64,000 nucleotides of DNA from Cellvibrio sp. UBA7661 (GCA_002483365.1 DLHT01000013.1:1-64000), one strand, 5' to 3'. Positions 34,201-43,942 are shown, numbered from the stretch's first letter. The notes: generated by a model not told the origin, from the letters alone. Numbers and translations: made by a program.

Positions 34201-36612
34201 TTACTTCACATAGCGCGCTTCAGTGCTCGCGTTTCTGTCCCACACTTTTCCATCGCTGTAGCTGCGCAATAATTTCACGTATTCCGCGTGTGTCCATGCC
34301 AGTGGTGTTGCGCCGTTAGTGCCTTCGCCCAGTGCATAGTGATAGGCATCGTTGTTGCCAACGCCGTCCCAGACTTGTTCGGGCAGCATCATGCCCTCGT
34401 TGGCAAACAGCTCCATTGCTTTTACATAAGTATTGCGCAATTTTTCCATGTCGATGCTGTTATTGGTTTTGGCCAATTGCAATTCATAGTGGCCGCGTTC
34501 ACCGGTAAAGAACGGCCATACGCGTCCGCGCCCTTGGGTTGAGTTGTTGGCTTCCACATAACCAAAACCGGTTTGCACATCTTCGCCATAGCCATCAATT
34601 CCATAGCGACGCCAGCCGGGGAATTTGCCCTCAACACCAGGGAAGGTGAATTCATATTTAAGGCGCAGTAAATCAGGCAATTGTTGGTTGTCATACTCTG
34701 GAAGTGTTTCAAGGATGTGCTTGTCATTTGCGGCGCGTACACCGTAACGCACCAATTCTAAAAAGCCACCGTCAATCACTTGCGATTCATCGCTGATCAC
34801 TTGCGCATTGCGTGTGTCAAGCGCGCCTTTATCATTAGGATCGTCGTTGGCGTTGATGCGCAAATAATAATTGCTGTTGCCCAGTTCACCTGTGAGTGAG
34901 CCGGATGTGGTGTAGGTTAGTGCTTCCAATTCGCTGGAATATTTATCGGCTGCTGCTGCATATTTTGCGGCGCTTTCAGTATCACCTGCTTGTGCGGCTA
35001 TGTCAGAAGCAGACACCAATCCTGCGATAACGGCGGCAGTCGTTGAGGGCGAATAACCTTGTTGCTCTTCCCAGCGCTCTTGCTGTGTGTACGGTGGTTT
35101 GATGGTGGTGTCGTTCCACATGATTTTTACCGCGCCGCCATCTACTAAAAAATCGGCCGCAGGTTTGAGCATTTTTTTGTACCAGTCAGCAATCTCTGCA
35201 TCACTCAATATCCCTTCTTTCCACAAGCGCCAGCCGAGCATCAATGGCATACCGGTTTGGTCAAGCTGCACGCCTACCCATTCAGGTTCGCCATCAACGT
35301 GGGTTTTTTGCAAGAACCAACCGGGTGTTCCGGTGTAGCCTGCGATCTTGTCGCTCGCTTGTACTTGCTGCAAATATTCAAACGCGATGCGCGGTGATTC
35401 GGTATCGCCCAGTGCCAGCATCGCCATTGCAACTTGATAAAAATCGCGCGGCCATACCGCTTTATAACCGGTGGCTGATTGCTCTGCCGGTTTGGTGTCG
35501 CCCCAGGGGTTGGAGAGCGATGCGATGAATGCGCCTGCGTGGGTTTTATCTTCCTGTGCTTTTAATACCATGGCGCTGGTGTACAGTAATTTTCCGCCGT
35601 CAGTAGCGGTGGCCGATAAAGTTTCCAGTGCAGGTAATTTTTGTAAAAAATCTTGCCAGCCAATTGCATCGCCATCGCCGTTGTAATGGGCGAGCACTTT
35701 GTCGTAACCCGTTGTTAATGTTTTGTCTGCAGCGGCGATACTCTCCGTTTCATTTTTACCGAAGCCCAATACAAAATCCCACTGCGCGGTTTCACCTTTT
35801 TTCACGGCGGGCAATTCCAGCGTGAAGGCCACATTGCCTTTGGTGTCGCCGGTGGAGGTATAAAGTTTGCTGAGCGCGCCGTTATTTTTCAGGTCATCAA
35901 GGCCATCGGATACGCCTTCAAAACCGACGGTGCTTTGCGTCACTTGTGCACTGGTTTTGAGTGACATGCTGGTGTTGCCGTCGGTAGTTGTCCATGCACC
36001 CTTGGAATAGATTGCACTATCGTTGCTGCCGGTATTGGCAACCGCAGGGTTGGCGTACAGATAAGCGGTGACATCGTCATTTTGTGCGCGCACGATGACA
36101 CGCATCATCAAGGTTTGTGAATCAGGATCGGTGAAAAAATGTTTTTCAATTTCGTATTTTCCGTCTTTATCTTTGTTCACAATTTTGTATGCGAGCGATT
36201 GTGGGCGGCCTTGTGCATCGGTGGTGAGATAGTGTGTGCTGGATACAGTGTCTTTCTTTTCTTCATCCAAAAAGTCACTGCCTTTGATAAAAAATTGCAG
36301 CTCTTGTAATTGCGCTTCGTGAATCAAACCAAACATGGTTTCAGTGAGTACGCCTTGCGCAATAGAGAACCAGACTTTGGAAATAGTGCCGCTTGCACCG
36401 GTATCGTTATAGTCGCCGTTGGTGTAGGTCTCATAGGAAGTGCCAATTCCGGTTTTACCGGCATATGCCCATACCGCACTTTTTCCCGGCGCGCCCGGTG
36501 CAACGGCCACTGTGCTGGTGTTGTCAGTGGATGCTGGTTTGTCTGAGCAGCCGCTCAACAGCAGACTGCTCCCAATAAATACAGCGAGAAGATTTTTTTT
36601 CATATTATTCAT
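34201..36612 (-). CDS. GH15 glucoamylase, lipoprotein
   Basis: Glucoamylase releases beta-glucose from non-reducing ends of starch and maltodextrins. The 803-residue product is a lipoprotein: lipobox LLSGC, lipidated Cys22, Ser at +2, so outer-membrane sorting is expected. A GH15 N-terminal beta-domain (about 40-310) precedes the (alpha/alpha)6 catalytic domain (about 320-800) with GYKAVWPRDFYQVAMAMLALGD. The segment RWEEQQGYSPST at 513-524 corresponds to the fungal WEEV acid region, with Glu515 the likely general acid. It is divergent from the alpha-glucosidase gene and has its own operator-linked promoter. Confidence 0.92.
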   Translation of the reverse strand: MNNMKKNLLAVFIGSSLLLSGCSDKPASTDNTSTVAVAPGAPGKSAVWAYAGKTGIGTSYETYTNGDYNDTGASGTISKVWFSIAQGVLTETMFGLIHEAQLQELQFFIKGSDFLDEEKKDTVSSTHYLTTDAQGRPQSLAYKIVNKDKDGKYEIEKHFFTDPDSQTLMMRVIVRAQNDDVTAYLYANPAVANTGSNDSAIYSKGAWTTTDGNTSMSLKTSAQVTQSTVGFEGVSDGLDDLKNNGALSKLYTSTGDTKGNVAFTLELPAVKKGETAQWDFVLGFGKNETESIAAADKTLTTGYDKVLAHYNGDGDAIGWQDFLQKLPALETLSATATDGGKLLYTSAMVLKAQEDKTHAGAFIASLSNPWGDTKPAEQSATGYKAVWPRDFYQVAMAMLALGDTESPRIAFEYLQQVQASDKIAGYTGTPGWFLQKTHVDGEPEWVGVQLDQTGMPLMLGWRLWKEGILSDAEIADWYKKMLKPAADFLVDGGAVKIMWNDTTIKPPYTQQERWEEQQGYSPSTTAAVIAGLVSASDIAAQAGDTESAAKYAAAADKYSSELEALTYTTSGSLTGELGNSNYYLRINANDDPNDKGALDTRNAQVISDESQVIDGGFLELVRYGVRAANDKHILETLPEYDNQQLPDLLRLKYEFTFPGVEGKFPGWRRYGIDGYGEDVQTGFGYVEANNSTQGRGRVWPFFTGERGHYELQLAKTNNSIDMEKLRNTYVKAMELFANEGMMLPEQVWDGVGNNDAYHYALGEGTNGATPLAWTHAEYVKLLRSYSDGKVWDRNASTEARYVK

Positions 36613-36792
36613 GACAACACTCTCTTTAAATTGCTCTTGTTGGATGATTCTTATCGATCGATATGTAGATCGGTGTGTAGATGGAAGTACAAATTAAAAA
36701 TCCGGTCTTTATTCGAATTGGAGTATTTTCTGCATTGTTATGTCTGCACGGCTATAAGCCTCGCCTGTCATAGCAGAAATGACTATTTCGAC

Positions 36793-36857
36793 ACCATAGG
36801 CGTTGGCTAGAATCAACTCAAGGGCGTGCATACGTATTCAGAATGCATACGTATGCA
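36793..36857 (-). promoter_or_regulatory. Operator-linked promoter of the glucoamylase gene
   Basis: On the minus strand, TTGAGT (36821-36816), a 17-bp spacer and TATGGT (36798-36793) make a promoter. Two 14-bp palindromes lie upstream: TGCATACGTATTCA at 36827-36840 and TGCATACGTATGCA at 36844-36857, 17 bp centre to centre. The nearer one ends 5 bp from the -35 box. Confidence 0.75.
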
Positions 36858-36907
36858 TCTGAGAGTAGCCCGCTTTTTTTGGGCTGCATAAAATTTTTTG
36901 TGGGTTA

Positions 36908-36921
36908 TGAATACGTATTCT
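36908..36921. promoter_or_regulatory. Central operator in the divergent promoter region
   Basis: TGAATACGTATTCT, a near-perfect copy of the locus palindrome, lies midway in the 480-bp glucoamylase/alpha-glucosidase gap. It is 64 bp from the glucoamylase-side pair and 50 bp from the alpha-glucosidase-side copy, so it could act on either promoter or support looping. Confidence 0.7.
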
Positions 36922-36957
36922 ATGAATTTTTCAGGGGCAAACGGCCTCTTGCCGACT

Positions 36958-37005
36958 TGCATACGTATGTAGTCACTTGGCGAAAAAAAACGGCTCGCGT
37001 ATGTT
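36958..37005 (+). promoter_or_regulatory. Operator-linked promoter of the alpha-glucosidase gene
   Basis: TGCATACGTATGTA (36958-36971) ends 5 bp before TTGGCG (36977-36982). A 17-bp spacer leads to TATGTT (37000-37005). An inverted repeat, GCGTATG and CATACGC with a 5-bp gap (36997-37015), overlaps the -10 and start region and may be a second, rearranged binding site. Confidence 0.72.
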
Positions 37006-37092
37006 TGGCATACGCAATTCAGACTATTAGCCTTGGGCGGTCCAAGGAATGAATGATGTCTGAAAAAAAGAAATAACAAGAGATTCCCGCAA

Positions 37093-38715
37093 ATGACAAC
37101 AACTCCCTGGTGGCGCGGTGCGGTGGTGTATCAGGTATACCCACGCAGTTTGATGGACGCCAACAACGACGGCATAGGTGATATTCCCGGCATCATTAGC
37201 AAACTGGATTACATTGCGAGCCTCGGCGTGGATGCCATTTGGGTGTCGCCGTTTTTTAAGTCGCCAATGAAAGATTTCGGTTACGACATCAGTGACTATC
37301 GCGATATCGATCCTATTTTTGGCACCCTTGCTGATTTTGATGAGCTGATTGAAAAGGCCCATGCGCGCGGCATCAAAATTATTATCGACCAAGTGCTTAG
37401 CCATACTTCTGACCAGCACGCCTGGTTTGCCGAGAGCCGTGAATCGCGCGATAACCCCAAAGCCGATTGGTATGTATGGGCTGACCCCAAGCCAGACGGC
37501 ACGCCGCCGAATAATTGGCTGGCTATTTTTGGTGGCTCGGCATGGGAGTGGGAGCCGCGCCGTTGCCAATATTATTTGCACAACTTTTTAAAAACCCAGC
37601 CGGATTTGAATTACCACAGCGATGCTGTACGCGCGCAAATTCTGGATGAGGTTGAGTTCTGGTTAAAACGCGGCGTCGATGGTTTGCGTTTGGATGCAAT
37701 TATTTTTTGCTATCACGATAAATTGCTGCGCGATAATCCCGCCAAGCCGGTTGAGGAGCGTAGAGGGCGCGGTTTCCGTGAAGATAATCCCTATGCTTTC
37801 CAACGTCATGTGTTTGATTGTGATCGCCCTGAAAACCTGCAGTTTTTGGAATCGCTGCGCACATTAATGGATCGCTACCCTGGCACTGTAACCCTGGGTG
37901 AAATCGCCTCGGAAGATTCATTGAAAACCATGGCGGAATACACTGCGGGTAATTCGCGCTTGCACATGGCCTACAGTTTTGAATTGTTGGTCGATCAGTT
38001 GTCGGGCTCTTATATCCGCGAAACGGTAGAAACCCTGGAAAAGAATTTGTTGGAAGGTTGGCCGTGCTGGTCCATCGGCAACCACGACGTTGTGCGTGTG
38101 ATGTCGCGTTGGGGCGGTAAAAAACAATCGCCCCAATTAGCTAAAACATTGAATGCGATGTTGCTCTCATTGCGCGGTAGTGTCTGTGCTTATCAGGGCG
38201 AAGAATTGGGTCTGACTGAAGCGGAAATCCAGCAGCATGAATTGCAAGATCCGTATGGCATCACTTTCTGGCCGCGTTTTAAAGGGCGCGATGGCTGCCG
38301 TACGCCTATGCCATGGGATCACCGCCATGAACACGCCGGTTTTTCGCAAATAAAGTCATGGTTGCCGATTGCGCCGGATCACAAATCAAAAGCGGTGAGT
38401 TTGCAGGAAGATGATTCCGCTTCCATACTCAATGCGTATCGCACCTTTATGCACTGGCGCAAACAGCAGCCTGCATTGCGTTTGGGTGATATTGAATTTG
38501 TAGCAGATGCCCGGGATTATTTGGTGTTTATCCGCCGTCATGGTAACGATGCGCTGTTGTGCGCGTTTAGTTTCTCTGATGTTGAACAGGTTATTTCACT
38601 GGGCACGAATTATCAGCTGGATGAAATTGCCGGTCATGGTTTTGGCTCGGTAACTGGCGCTGTGGGTAGCATTTCTGTGCCTGCTTACGGAGCGGTTATT
38701 GCGCGTGTGATGTAA
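37093..38715 (+). CDS. GH13 alpha-glucosidase (cytoplasmic)
   Basis: A 540-residue GH13 enzyme without signal peptide, resembling the subfamily 23 alpha-glucosidases of Halomonas and Xanthomonas, which hydrolyse maltose and short alpha-glucosides and can transglycosylate. The four GH13 regions are clear: DQVLSH (99-104), GLRLDAII with nucleophile Asp201, LGEIAS with acid/base Glu270, and IGNHD with Asp332. It starts WWRGAVVYQVYPRSL. Located in the cytoplasm, it would finish sugars imported by the MFS permease. It has its own operator-linked promoter. Confidence 0.95.
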   Translation: MTTTPWWRGAVVYQVYPRSLMDANNDGIGDIPGIISKLDYIASLGVDAIWVSPFFKSPMKDFGYDISDYRDIDPIFGTLADFDELIEKAHARGIKIIIDQVLSHTSDQHAWFAESRESRDNPKADWYVWADPKPDGTPPNNWLAIFGGSAWEWEPRRCQYYLHNFLKTQPDLNYHSDAVRAQILDEVEFWLKRGVDGLRLDAIIFCYHDKLLRDNPAKPVEERRGRGFREDNPYAFQRHVFDCDRPENLQFLESLRTLMDRYPGTVTLGEIASEDSLKTMAEYTAGNSRLHMAYSFELLVDQLSGSYIRETVETLEKNLLEGWPCWSIGNHDVVRVMSRWGGKKQSPQLAKTLNAMLLSLRGSVCAYQGEELGLTEAEIQQHELQDPYGITFWPRFKGRDGCRTPMPWDHRHEHAGFSQIKSWLPIAPDHKSKAVSLQEDDSASILNAYRTFMHWRKQQPALRLGDIEFVADARDYLVFIRRHGNDALLCAFSFSDVEQVISLGTNYQLDEIAGHGFGSVTGAVGSISVPAYGAVIARVM

Positions 38716-38872
38716 TTTTTGTGGCAGCACACGGTTGTTGTGTTGCCATTAGTTGATACTATTTTTTTGTTACTCGTGTTTTCTGTAGTTAATGTAGTTA
38801 ATGTGATTAATTGTTTTTCCGGTAAGTTTTTTCTCGTTAGTTGCTTTTCCCTTTGTTATTGGTCTCGCTTGC

Positions 38873-38898
38873 AAGAGGGCTTAATGCCCTCTTTTTTT
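38873..38898 (+). terminator. Terminator after the alpha-glucosidase gene
   Basis: GAGGGC and GCCCTC (38886-38891) pair around TTAAT, followed by seven Ts. It lies within the 635-nt gap 38716-39350. That gap otherwise holds AT-rich sequence, a short direct repeat, two operators, a promoter and the leader of the receptor gene. Confidence 0.88.
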
Positions 38899-38910
38899 AT
38901 GTCTATTTTT

Positions 38911-38950
38911 ATATCTCCTTTTGCATACCCTTTTACATCTCCTTTTGTAT
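38911..38950 (+). repeat. Short imperfect direct repeat, pyrimidine-rich
   Basis: ATATCTCCTTTTGCAT (38911-38926) recurs as ACATCTCCTTTTGTAT (38935-38950), 24 bp apart. The stretch is T/C-rich, and a hydrophobic reading frame across it looks fortuitous. No function is apparent. Confidence 0.45.
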
Positions 38951-39162
38951 CTCCCGTTCTGCTGTCGCTTTATTCTTTTTTATATCACTAATTATTCTCT
39001 TAGAATTTTTCTTTATTTACTTTTGGTTTTTAAATTGCTGGATTGAAATAATTAATCAGCTAGTCTTCAACTAGATTTAAAGTGAAACACCCTATTGCAC
39101 CTTGAGGAGTAGGATTACAACAGAAGGTTTTCCGGTAACCCGTGTTGCGTTATCTGTGTGAT

Positions 39163-39231
39163 TGCATACGTATGCGGTCTTTTGAATACGTATGCATTCG
39201 GTTGTGAGAGATAAGGGCTAAGGCCTACTAT
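39163..39231 (+). promoter_or_regulatory. Operator-linked promoter of the first TonB-dependent receptor gene
   Basis: Palindromes TGCATACGTATGCG (39163-39176) and TGAATACGTATGCA (39183-39196) are 20 bp apart. The second ends 5 bp before TTGTGA (39202-39207). An 18-bp spacer leads to TACTAT (39226-39231). The same arrangement recurs at 43963-44031. Confidence 0.78.
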
Positions 39232-39237
39232 CGTTTC

Positions 39238-39350
39238 AACGACAAAACCATTCTGCATTGCGCAGGTTTCTTCTTATTTGCGCAGAAGGAAACGTCGTTA
39301 ACGCATTATGTTAACAATAAAAGCTATACCTCCGCGGAGAGACAAAAATC
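39238..39350 (+). promoter_or_regulatory. Structured mRNA leader of the first receptor gene
   Basis: AACGAC at the predicted 5' end (39238-39243) can pair with GTCGTT (39294-39299), enclosing TTCTGC/GCAGAA (39251-39256 with 39282-39287). Near the start codon, the palindrome CTCCGCGGAG (39330-39339) contains both the Shine-Dalgarno and its complement. The layout is repeated before the second receptor. Confidence 0.5.
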
Positions 39351-42230
39351 ATGAGAAAACCATCGTTCAACCACATGCTTGCTCTGGCTACCACCATGGC
39401 CATGGTGGCAGGCTCACAAACCGTTTATTCCCAACAGGCAGCTTCTGAAGTAGAAGAAGTTACCGTTACTGGCTATCGCGCAACGGTGTTGAACTCTATC
39501 GATACCAAACGTCAGTCTGACGTAGTTGCCGACGTAGTTGATGCGTCTGCCGTAGGTTCATTGCCTCAGGTATCGATTGCCGATGCACTGGGCCGCATTC
39601 CCGGTGTAACCACCGTGCGCGATTCAGGCCAATCATCGCAATTAAATATTCGCGGTATGAATGGCGACTTTATTCAAACCACATTGAATGGTCGCGAACA
39701 AGCCACTACCAGTTCGTACACTGAAAGTTTGCGCTGGATGTCATTCGACCAATACCCGGCTGAATTAATCAGCCAGGCAGCAGTTTATAAAACTCCAAAA
39801 GCATCGCACATTGAAGGTGGTGTTGCTGCGGTAGTTGAATTGAAAACAGTTAACCCGCTGCAAGCGGCAAAAGATCACAACTTTAACGCGGGCGTGCGTT
39901 TGTCGCACAACGACGATGCAACCGGTGATGCCGATGGTGAACGTTACAGTCTTTCATACCAAGGCAAATTCCTGGACAGCACTTTGGGTGTTGCGTTGGG
40001 TTATTCCAGCCTGACCCAGCCCAACAATTTCGACGGCTCACGCGCAGCAGCCGATGGCCAAATTGGTTACGCTTCTGCCAATTCTGATTTTGCTCGCGCT
40101 TACCAATTCCAAACCGGCTACGGTGACGATCAGCGCGATGCTTATATGCTGACCGCTGTGTTCCAACCAAACGATGTATTCAAAGCGCAGTTGGATTATT
40201 TCAAATCCGAATTTGAATCAGAAGACAAACGCCATGGTGTAACCGTGGGTGGTTTATCAAATGCATCGGTAACTAATGGTGTTATCAGCATTGGCGATCC
40301 CAAAACCACCGGTGATTCTTCGCCGTGGATTGAAGCGCGTACCGAAGACCAATCCACCAATGCAGATTCTGAAAGCATCGGTTTGAATCTGGAATTCCAA
40401 CTGACCGATACCACCACGCTCACACTGGATTACACCGATAGTAAAGGTGATAAAACCCGTAAAGACCGTTTGGTTTCTATGCACGCGTATCAATTCGGTA
40501 CTGCAACCGGCAACCTGAATGGCACAACCGTCACTGCACCTACCTGGGAAGAACTTGCGGGCCAAACTATTTCCATCGTAGAAAATGGCGAAGAAACGCC
40601 AACCATTTCGTTTAACGATCCTAACTTGCTGACCAGCAGCAATATGCGTTTGTCTCGCTATGAAGAATATCCACACGTGTACACCGATGAAGTGGAAAGC
40701 TTTAAAGCGGATTTGAAACAAGAAGTGGAAATGCCTCTGATCAAATCGTTTGAAGCAGGTGTGCGTGTATCCGAGCGTGTATTTGATTCACAGCGCGGTA
40801 CTTTCCTGTACGGCGCACGCGATGGTCAATTCAGTTATGTAGATGGCAGCGGTAACTGGCAGTCCTATTGCGCCGATAACATCACCGATCCATTTATTGC
40901 TTGTACTCCACAAGAAATCGATGGCTTTGTGTCGGTAGGTTCAGTCGATGGTGCACCTGATCACTTTGTGGTGAACATGCAAGGTCTGGCCGATGAATTG
41001 TTTGGTCCGGGTAATTACCAAGGCAAGCAAGTATTCAGCCGCGATTGGACATTTGTTGAATCTGGTGCGCTTGAAGAACAAACCGATGCATTTTATTTAA
41101 TGGCCAATTTGGAAACTGAATTGGGCAGCATTCCGGTGACCGGTAATATCGGTGTGCGCTATGTGAAATCCGATGTGAAATCCAAAGGCGTACAAAACGT
41201 TGGTGAAGGTAACGGCGAACCGATTACCGATGATGTAGGTGTTACCCAGACCAACTACAAATACGTTGAATACGGCCCTGAGTTTAGCGATACGCTGCCA
41301 AGTTTGAACCTGAACTTTGAATTGAGCGATAACGATGTATTGCGTGTTGCAGCGGCGAAAGTGATGGGCCGTCCACCAGCAGGCCAATTAAAAGGCGGTG
41401 CTGGTTCATGGAATGGCGGTGATCGCGGTGGCAACCAGTACAACGTATGGACCAAAGGTTCTCCTTACCTTGATCCATTCCGCGCTAACCAATTTGATAT
41501 TTCTTACGAACATTATTTTGATAATGGCGGTGCAGTGACTGTTGCCGGTTTCTGGAAAGATATTGAAAGTTTGGTAGAAAATATTTCTTACAATCCGGCT
41601 ATCCAACGCGACAGCAATGGCAATCCGGTATTGGATGGCAGCGGTAATGTGATTGTTACTGAAGACACATTGCCAATCTTCCAGGCGAATGGTTTGGAAA
41701 TTCCAGCCGGTATGGTGGCAGGTACTTACCAAACTGCAGTGAACAATGAGAAGGGCGGTTACATCCGTGGTCTGGAATTGGCCGGTACTTACACCTTTGA
41801 TTCATTGCCGGGTATTTTTGGTGGCTTGGGCGCTACCGCGAGCTATTCTTTCACCCAGAGTGAAATGGAAATTACCGGTGGTTCACTGTTCCAGGACAAA
41901 CTGTCTCTGCCAGGTCTGTCTGAAAACGTGTGGTCTGTGACCGGCTTCTGGGATATAGGCCAATTCAGCACCAACCTCAACGTGCGTTATCGCGATGAGT
42001 ATGTGTTGAATATGCCTGTACCTGGCAGCTCTACACCGGTACTTGGTCAGCCCTATACCACTGTGGATTACCAGGCTTCCTACGCGTTCGATAACGGTGT
42101 GGATGTAGTGTTTGAAATCACTAACGTAACCGATGAGCCGGTTGTATTGTCTTACGGTCAAGAAGGTCGTTTGGGCGAATACAAAACCTTTGGTCGTCAG
42201 TTCTATGTTGGTGTGAACTACAAGTTCTAA
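39351..42230 (+). CDS. TonB-dependent receptor (maltodextrin/alpha-glucan type), first copy
   Basis: An outer-membrane transporter that takes up oligosaccharides with TonB energy. The 959-residue product has a signal peptide (about 1-28), a TonB box (EVEEVTVTG, about 34-42) and a plug domain (SIADALGRIPGVTTVRDSG, LNIRGMNGDF). A 22-strand barrel ends FYVGVNYKF with the C-terminal Phe expected for BAM assembly. It belongs to the Xanthomonas/Caulobacter receptor group found in polysaccharide loci without SusD. Its alpha-glucan substrate is inferred from neighbours. The leader and signal peptide are near-copies of those of the receptor at 44149. Confidence 0.93.
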   Translation: MRKPSFNHMLALATTMAMVAGSQTVYSQQAASEVEEVTVTGYRATVLNSIDTKRQSDVVADVVDASAVGSLPQVSIADALGRIPGVTTVRDSGQSSQLNIRGMNGDFIQTTLNGREQATTSSYTESLRWMSFDQYPAELISQAAVYKTPKASHIEGGVAAVVELKTVNPLQAAKDHNFNAGVRLSHNDDATGDADGERYSLSYQGKFLDSTLGVALGYSSLTQPNNFDGSRAAADGQIGYASANSDFARAYQFQTGYGDDQRDAYMLTAVFQPNDVFKAQLDYFKSEFESEDKRHGVTVGGLSNASVTNGVISIGDPKTTGDSSPWIEARTEDQSTNADSESIGLNLEFQLTDTTTLTLDYTDSKGDKTRKDRLVSMHAYQFGTATGNLNGTTVTAPTWEELAGQTISIVENGEETPTISFNDPNLLTSSNMRLSRYEEYPHVYTDEVESFKADLKQEVEMPLIKSFEAGVRVSERVFDSQRGTFLYGARDGQFSYVDGSGNWQSYCADNITDPFIACTPQEIDGFVSVGSVDGAPDHFVVNMQGLADELFGPGNYQGKQVFSRDWTFVESGALEEQTDAFYLMANLETELGSIPVTGNIGVRYVKSDVKSKGVQNVGEGNGEPITDDVGVTQTNYKYVEYGPEFSDTLPSLNLNFELSDNDVLRVAAAKVMGRPPAGQLKGGAGSWNGGDRGGNQYNVWTKGSPYLDPFRANQFDISYEHYFDNGGAVTVAGFWKDIESLVENISYNPAIQRDSNGNPVLDGSGNVIVTEDTLPIFQANGLEIPAGMVAGTYQTAVNNEKGGYIRGLELAGTYTFDSLPGIFGGLGATASYSFTQSEMEITGGSLFQDKLSLPGLSENVWSVTGFWDIGQFSTNLNVRYRDEYVLNMPVPGSSTPVLGQPYTTVDYQASYAFDNGVDVVFEITNVTDEPVVLSYGQEGRLGEYKTFGRQFYVGVNYKF

Positions 42231-42270
42231 TCGCCTGAAATAACACTGGGAATTCCCAGCGGCAACCAGG

Positions 42271-42308
42271 AACCGCCCGTCGAGCCGACTTGACGGGCGG
42301 TTTTTTTA
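42271..42308 (+). terminator. Terminator between receptor and halogenase-like gene
   Basis: AACCGCCCGTC (42271-42281) and GACGGGCGGTT (42292-42302) make an 11-bp stem followed by Ts. It ends only about 30 nt before the next start codon, so downstream expression depends on read-through. Confidence 0.9.
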
Positions 42309-42339
42309 TAAAAAAAGCAGCGATGAAAAAGGTGTGGTT

Positions 42340-43872
42340 ATGGGTGTTGTGATGAATGGCAAACGCGTATTGATTTTGGGTGGTGGTACCGCTGGTTGGA
42401 TAACGGCAAATTTAATGGCGACCCATTGGCAAGACAAAGGTTTTGACATTACCTTGGTGGAATCACCGGACATCGGCATCATCGGTGTTGGCGAAGGCTC
42501 AACACCGCCGCTTAAAAGTTTTATGGATGTAATCGGCGTTGAAGAAAGCGAGTGGATGGCAGAATGCAAAGCCACTTACAAAACCGGCATCACCTTTAAA
42601 GACTGGTCCATCAAACCCGGATTCACGGAATACTTTCATCCGTTTTTATCCCAGCCTGACCAATTCAGCGCGCCTGCATTTTTTCATAACAGTCATTTGC
42701 GCCGTAACGGCGTTGATCTTGAAGGGCATCCCAATCATTTCTTTTTGGCAACTGAATTGGCGCGGCAAAAACTAGCGCCGATTGCGCCGCCTAATTTTCC
42801 GTTTGAAATTAATTACGGCTATCACTTTGATTCTGCCTTGCTCGGCAAATTTTTAGCGCGAGTTGCCGCGCGAAAAGGTGTGAAATATATTCAGGCTACC
42901 TTGCAAGAAGTGATATTGGCAGATGATGGCAGTATCCGCTCGCTCAAAATGCGCGATGGGCAAGAAATTACAGCCGATATTTATGTAGATAGCACCGGCT
43001 TTAACAGTGAACTGTTGCAAAAAGCATTGCAGGTTCCGTTTATCAGCTGTGCAGAAAGTTTGTTTAATGATTCCGCTGTGGTATTTCCAACGCCGCAGCA
43101 AGATAACATTGATGTACAAACCATTGCGACCGCAATGAAATACGGTTGGGCGTGGAAAATTCCGCTCACTCATCGCAATGGCAATGGTTATGTGTATAGC
43201 TCGCGCTTTTGCGACAAAGACAATGCAGAAACAGAATTTCGTGCGCATTTGGGTTTGTTGGATGCGGATATAGAAGCGCGTCATTTGAAATTTAAAGTTG
43301 GGCGCGTATCCGAACAGTGGCATAAAAACTGTTTGGCGGTGGGCTTGGCACAGGGTTTTATCGAACCACTGGAAGCCACTGCGTTGGATATGGTGCAAGA
43401 AACTGTTGCGCGTTTTATTGAGGCTTATAATAACGGCAACTATACCGACCAATTTCGCCAGGATTTTAATAACCGCATTAATGCGCGCTTTGATGCGGTG
43501 CGCGATTACATTGTGTGTCACTACCGTATTTCATCGCGTACTGACACCGATTATTGGATTGAAAACGGGCGCAATGAAAAAATTTCCAATTCCTTGCGCG
43601 CGATTTTGACCAGTTGGATACAAGGTAAAAATATCACCGATGAATTGGAACGCCAAAAGCTGGATGCGTACTTTCCGAACGTCTCCTGGAGCTGCCTGCT
43701 GGCAGGAAAAGGGATTTACCCAACACAGGCGCAATTAAAACCTGGCAATGAATTGGCACACCAGTACGATGTGGAAAAAGTGCATGCGTATATCCGTGGT
43801 TGTGCGCTGAATTTCAAACCCCATATGGAGCAGCTTTCACTGCTGGAAAAGGCCGCAATGAAAGTGGCCTGA
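42340..43872 (+). CDS. Tryptophan-halogenase-family flavoprotein, first copy
   Basis: A 510-residue FAD-dependent protein of the flavin-dependent halogenase family. It shows the N-terminal nucleotide fold (VLILGGGTAGWITANLMA), a lysine in TYKTGITFKDW aligned with the catalytic Lys of tryptophan halogenases, and the family motif WxWxIP as GWAWKIPL. The start at 42340 has AAGGTG 5 nt upstream. Such genes recur next to TonB receptors in Caulobacter, Xanthomonas and Cellvibrio sugar loci, where the true substrate is unknown. Authentic tryptophan halogenation is not implied. It is about 60% similar by eye to the copy at 52214. Confidence 0.88.
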   Translation: MGVVMNGKRVLILGGGTAGWITANLMATHWQDKGFDITLVESPDIGIIGVGEGSTPPLKSFMDVIGVEESEWMAECKATYKTGITFKDWSIKPGFTEYFHPFLSQPDQFSAPAFFHNSHLRRNGVDLEGHPNHFFLATELARQKLAPIAPPNFPFEINYGYHFDSALLGKFLARVAARKGVKYIQATLQEVILADDGSIRSLKMRDGQEITADIYVDSTGFNSELLQKALQVPFISCAESLFNDSAVVFPTPQQDNIDVQTIATAMKYGWAWKIPLTHRNGNGYVYSSRFCDKDNAETEFRAHLGLLDADIEARHLKFKVGRVSEQWHKNCLAVGLAQGFIEPLEATALDMVQETVARFIEAYNNGNYTDQFRQDFNNRINARFDAVRDYIVCHYRISSRTDTDYWIENGRNEKISNSLRAILTSWIQGKNITDELERQKLDAYFPNVSWSCLLAGKGIYPTQAQLKPGNELAHQYDVEKVHAYIRGCALNFKPHMEQLSLLEKAAMKVA

Positions 43873-43942
43873 CCGGAAACTACGGGCAACAACGTTTAAC
43901 TCCGCAAAACCACTTTGGTATTGGTTCCATTATTTTTGTGAA

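Noticed and set aside
38719..38991. Hydrophobic 90-codon frame after the alpha-glucosidase gene
   Set aside because: The hydrophobicity follows from a T-rich stretch, the frame runs through an intrinsic terminator and has no ribosome binding site.
40257..40721. 154-codon antisense frame within the first TonB receptor gene
   Set aside because: It lies wholly opposite a strong coding region, has no start signal and shows no domain; long antisense frames are common in genes with this codon usage.
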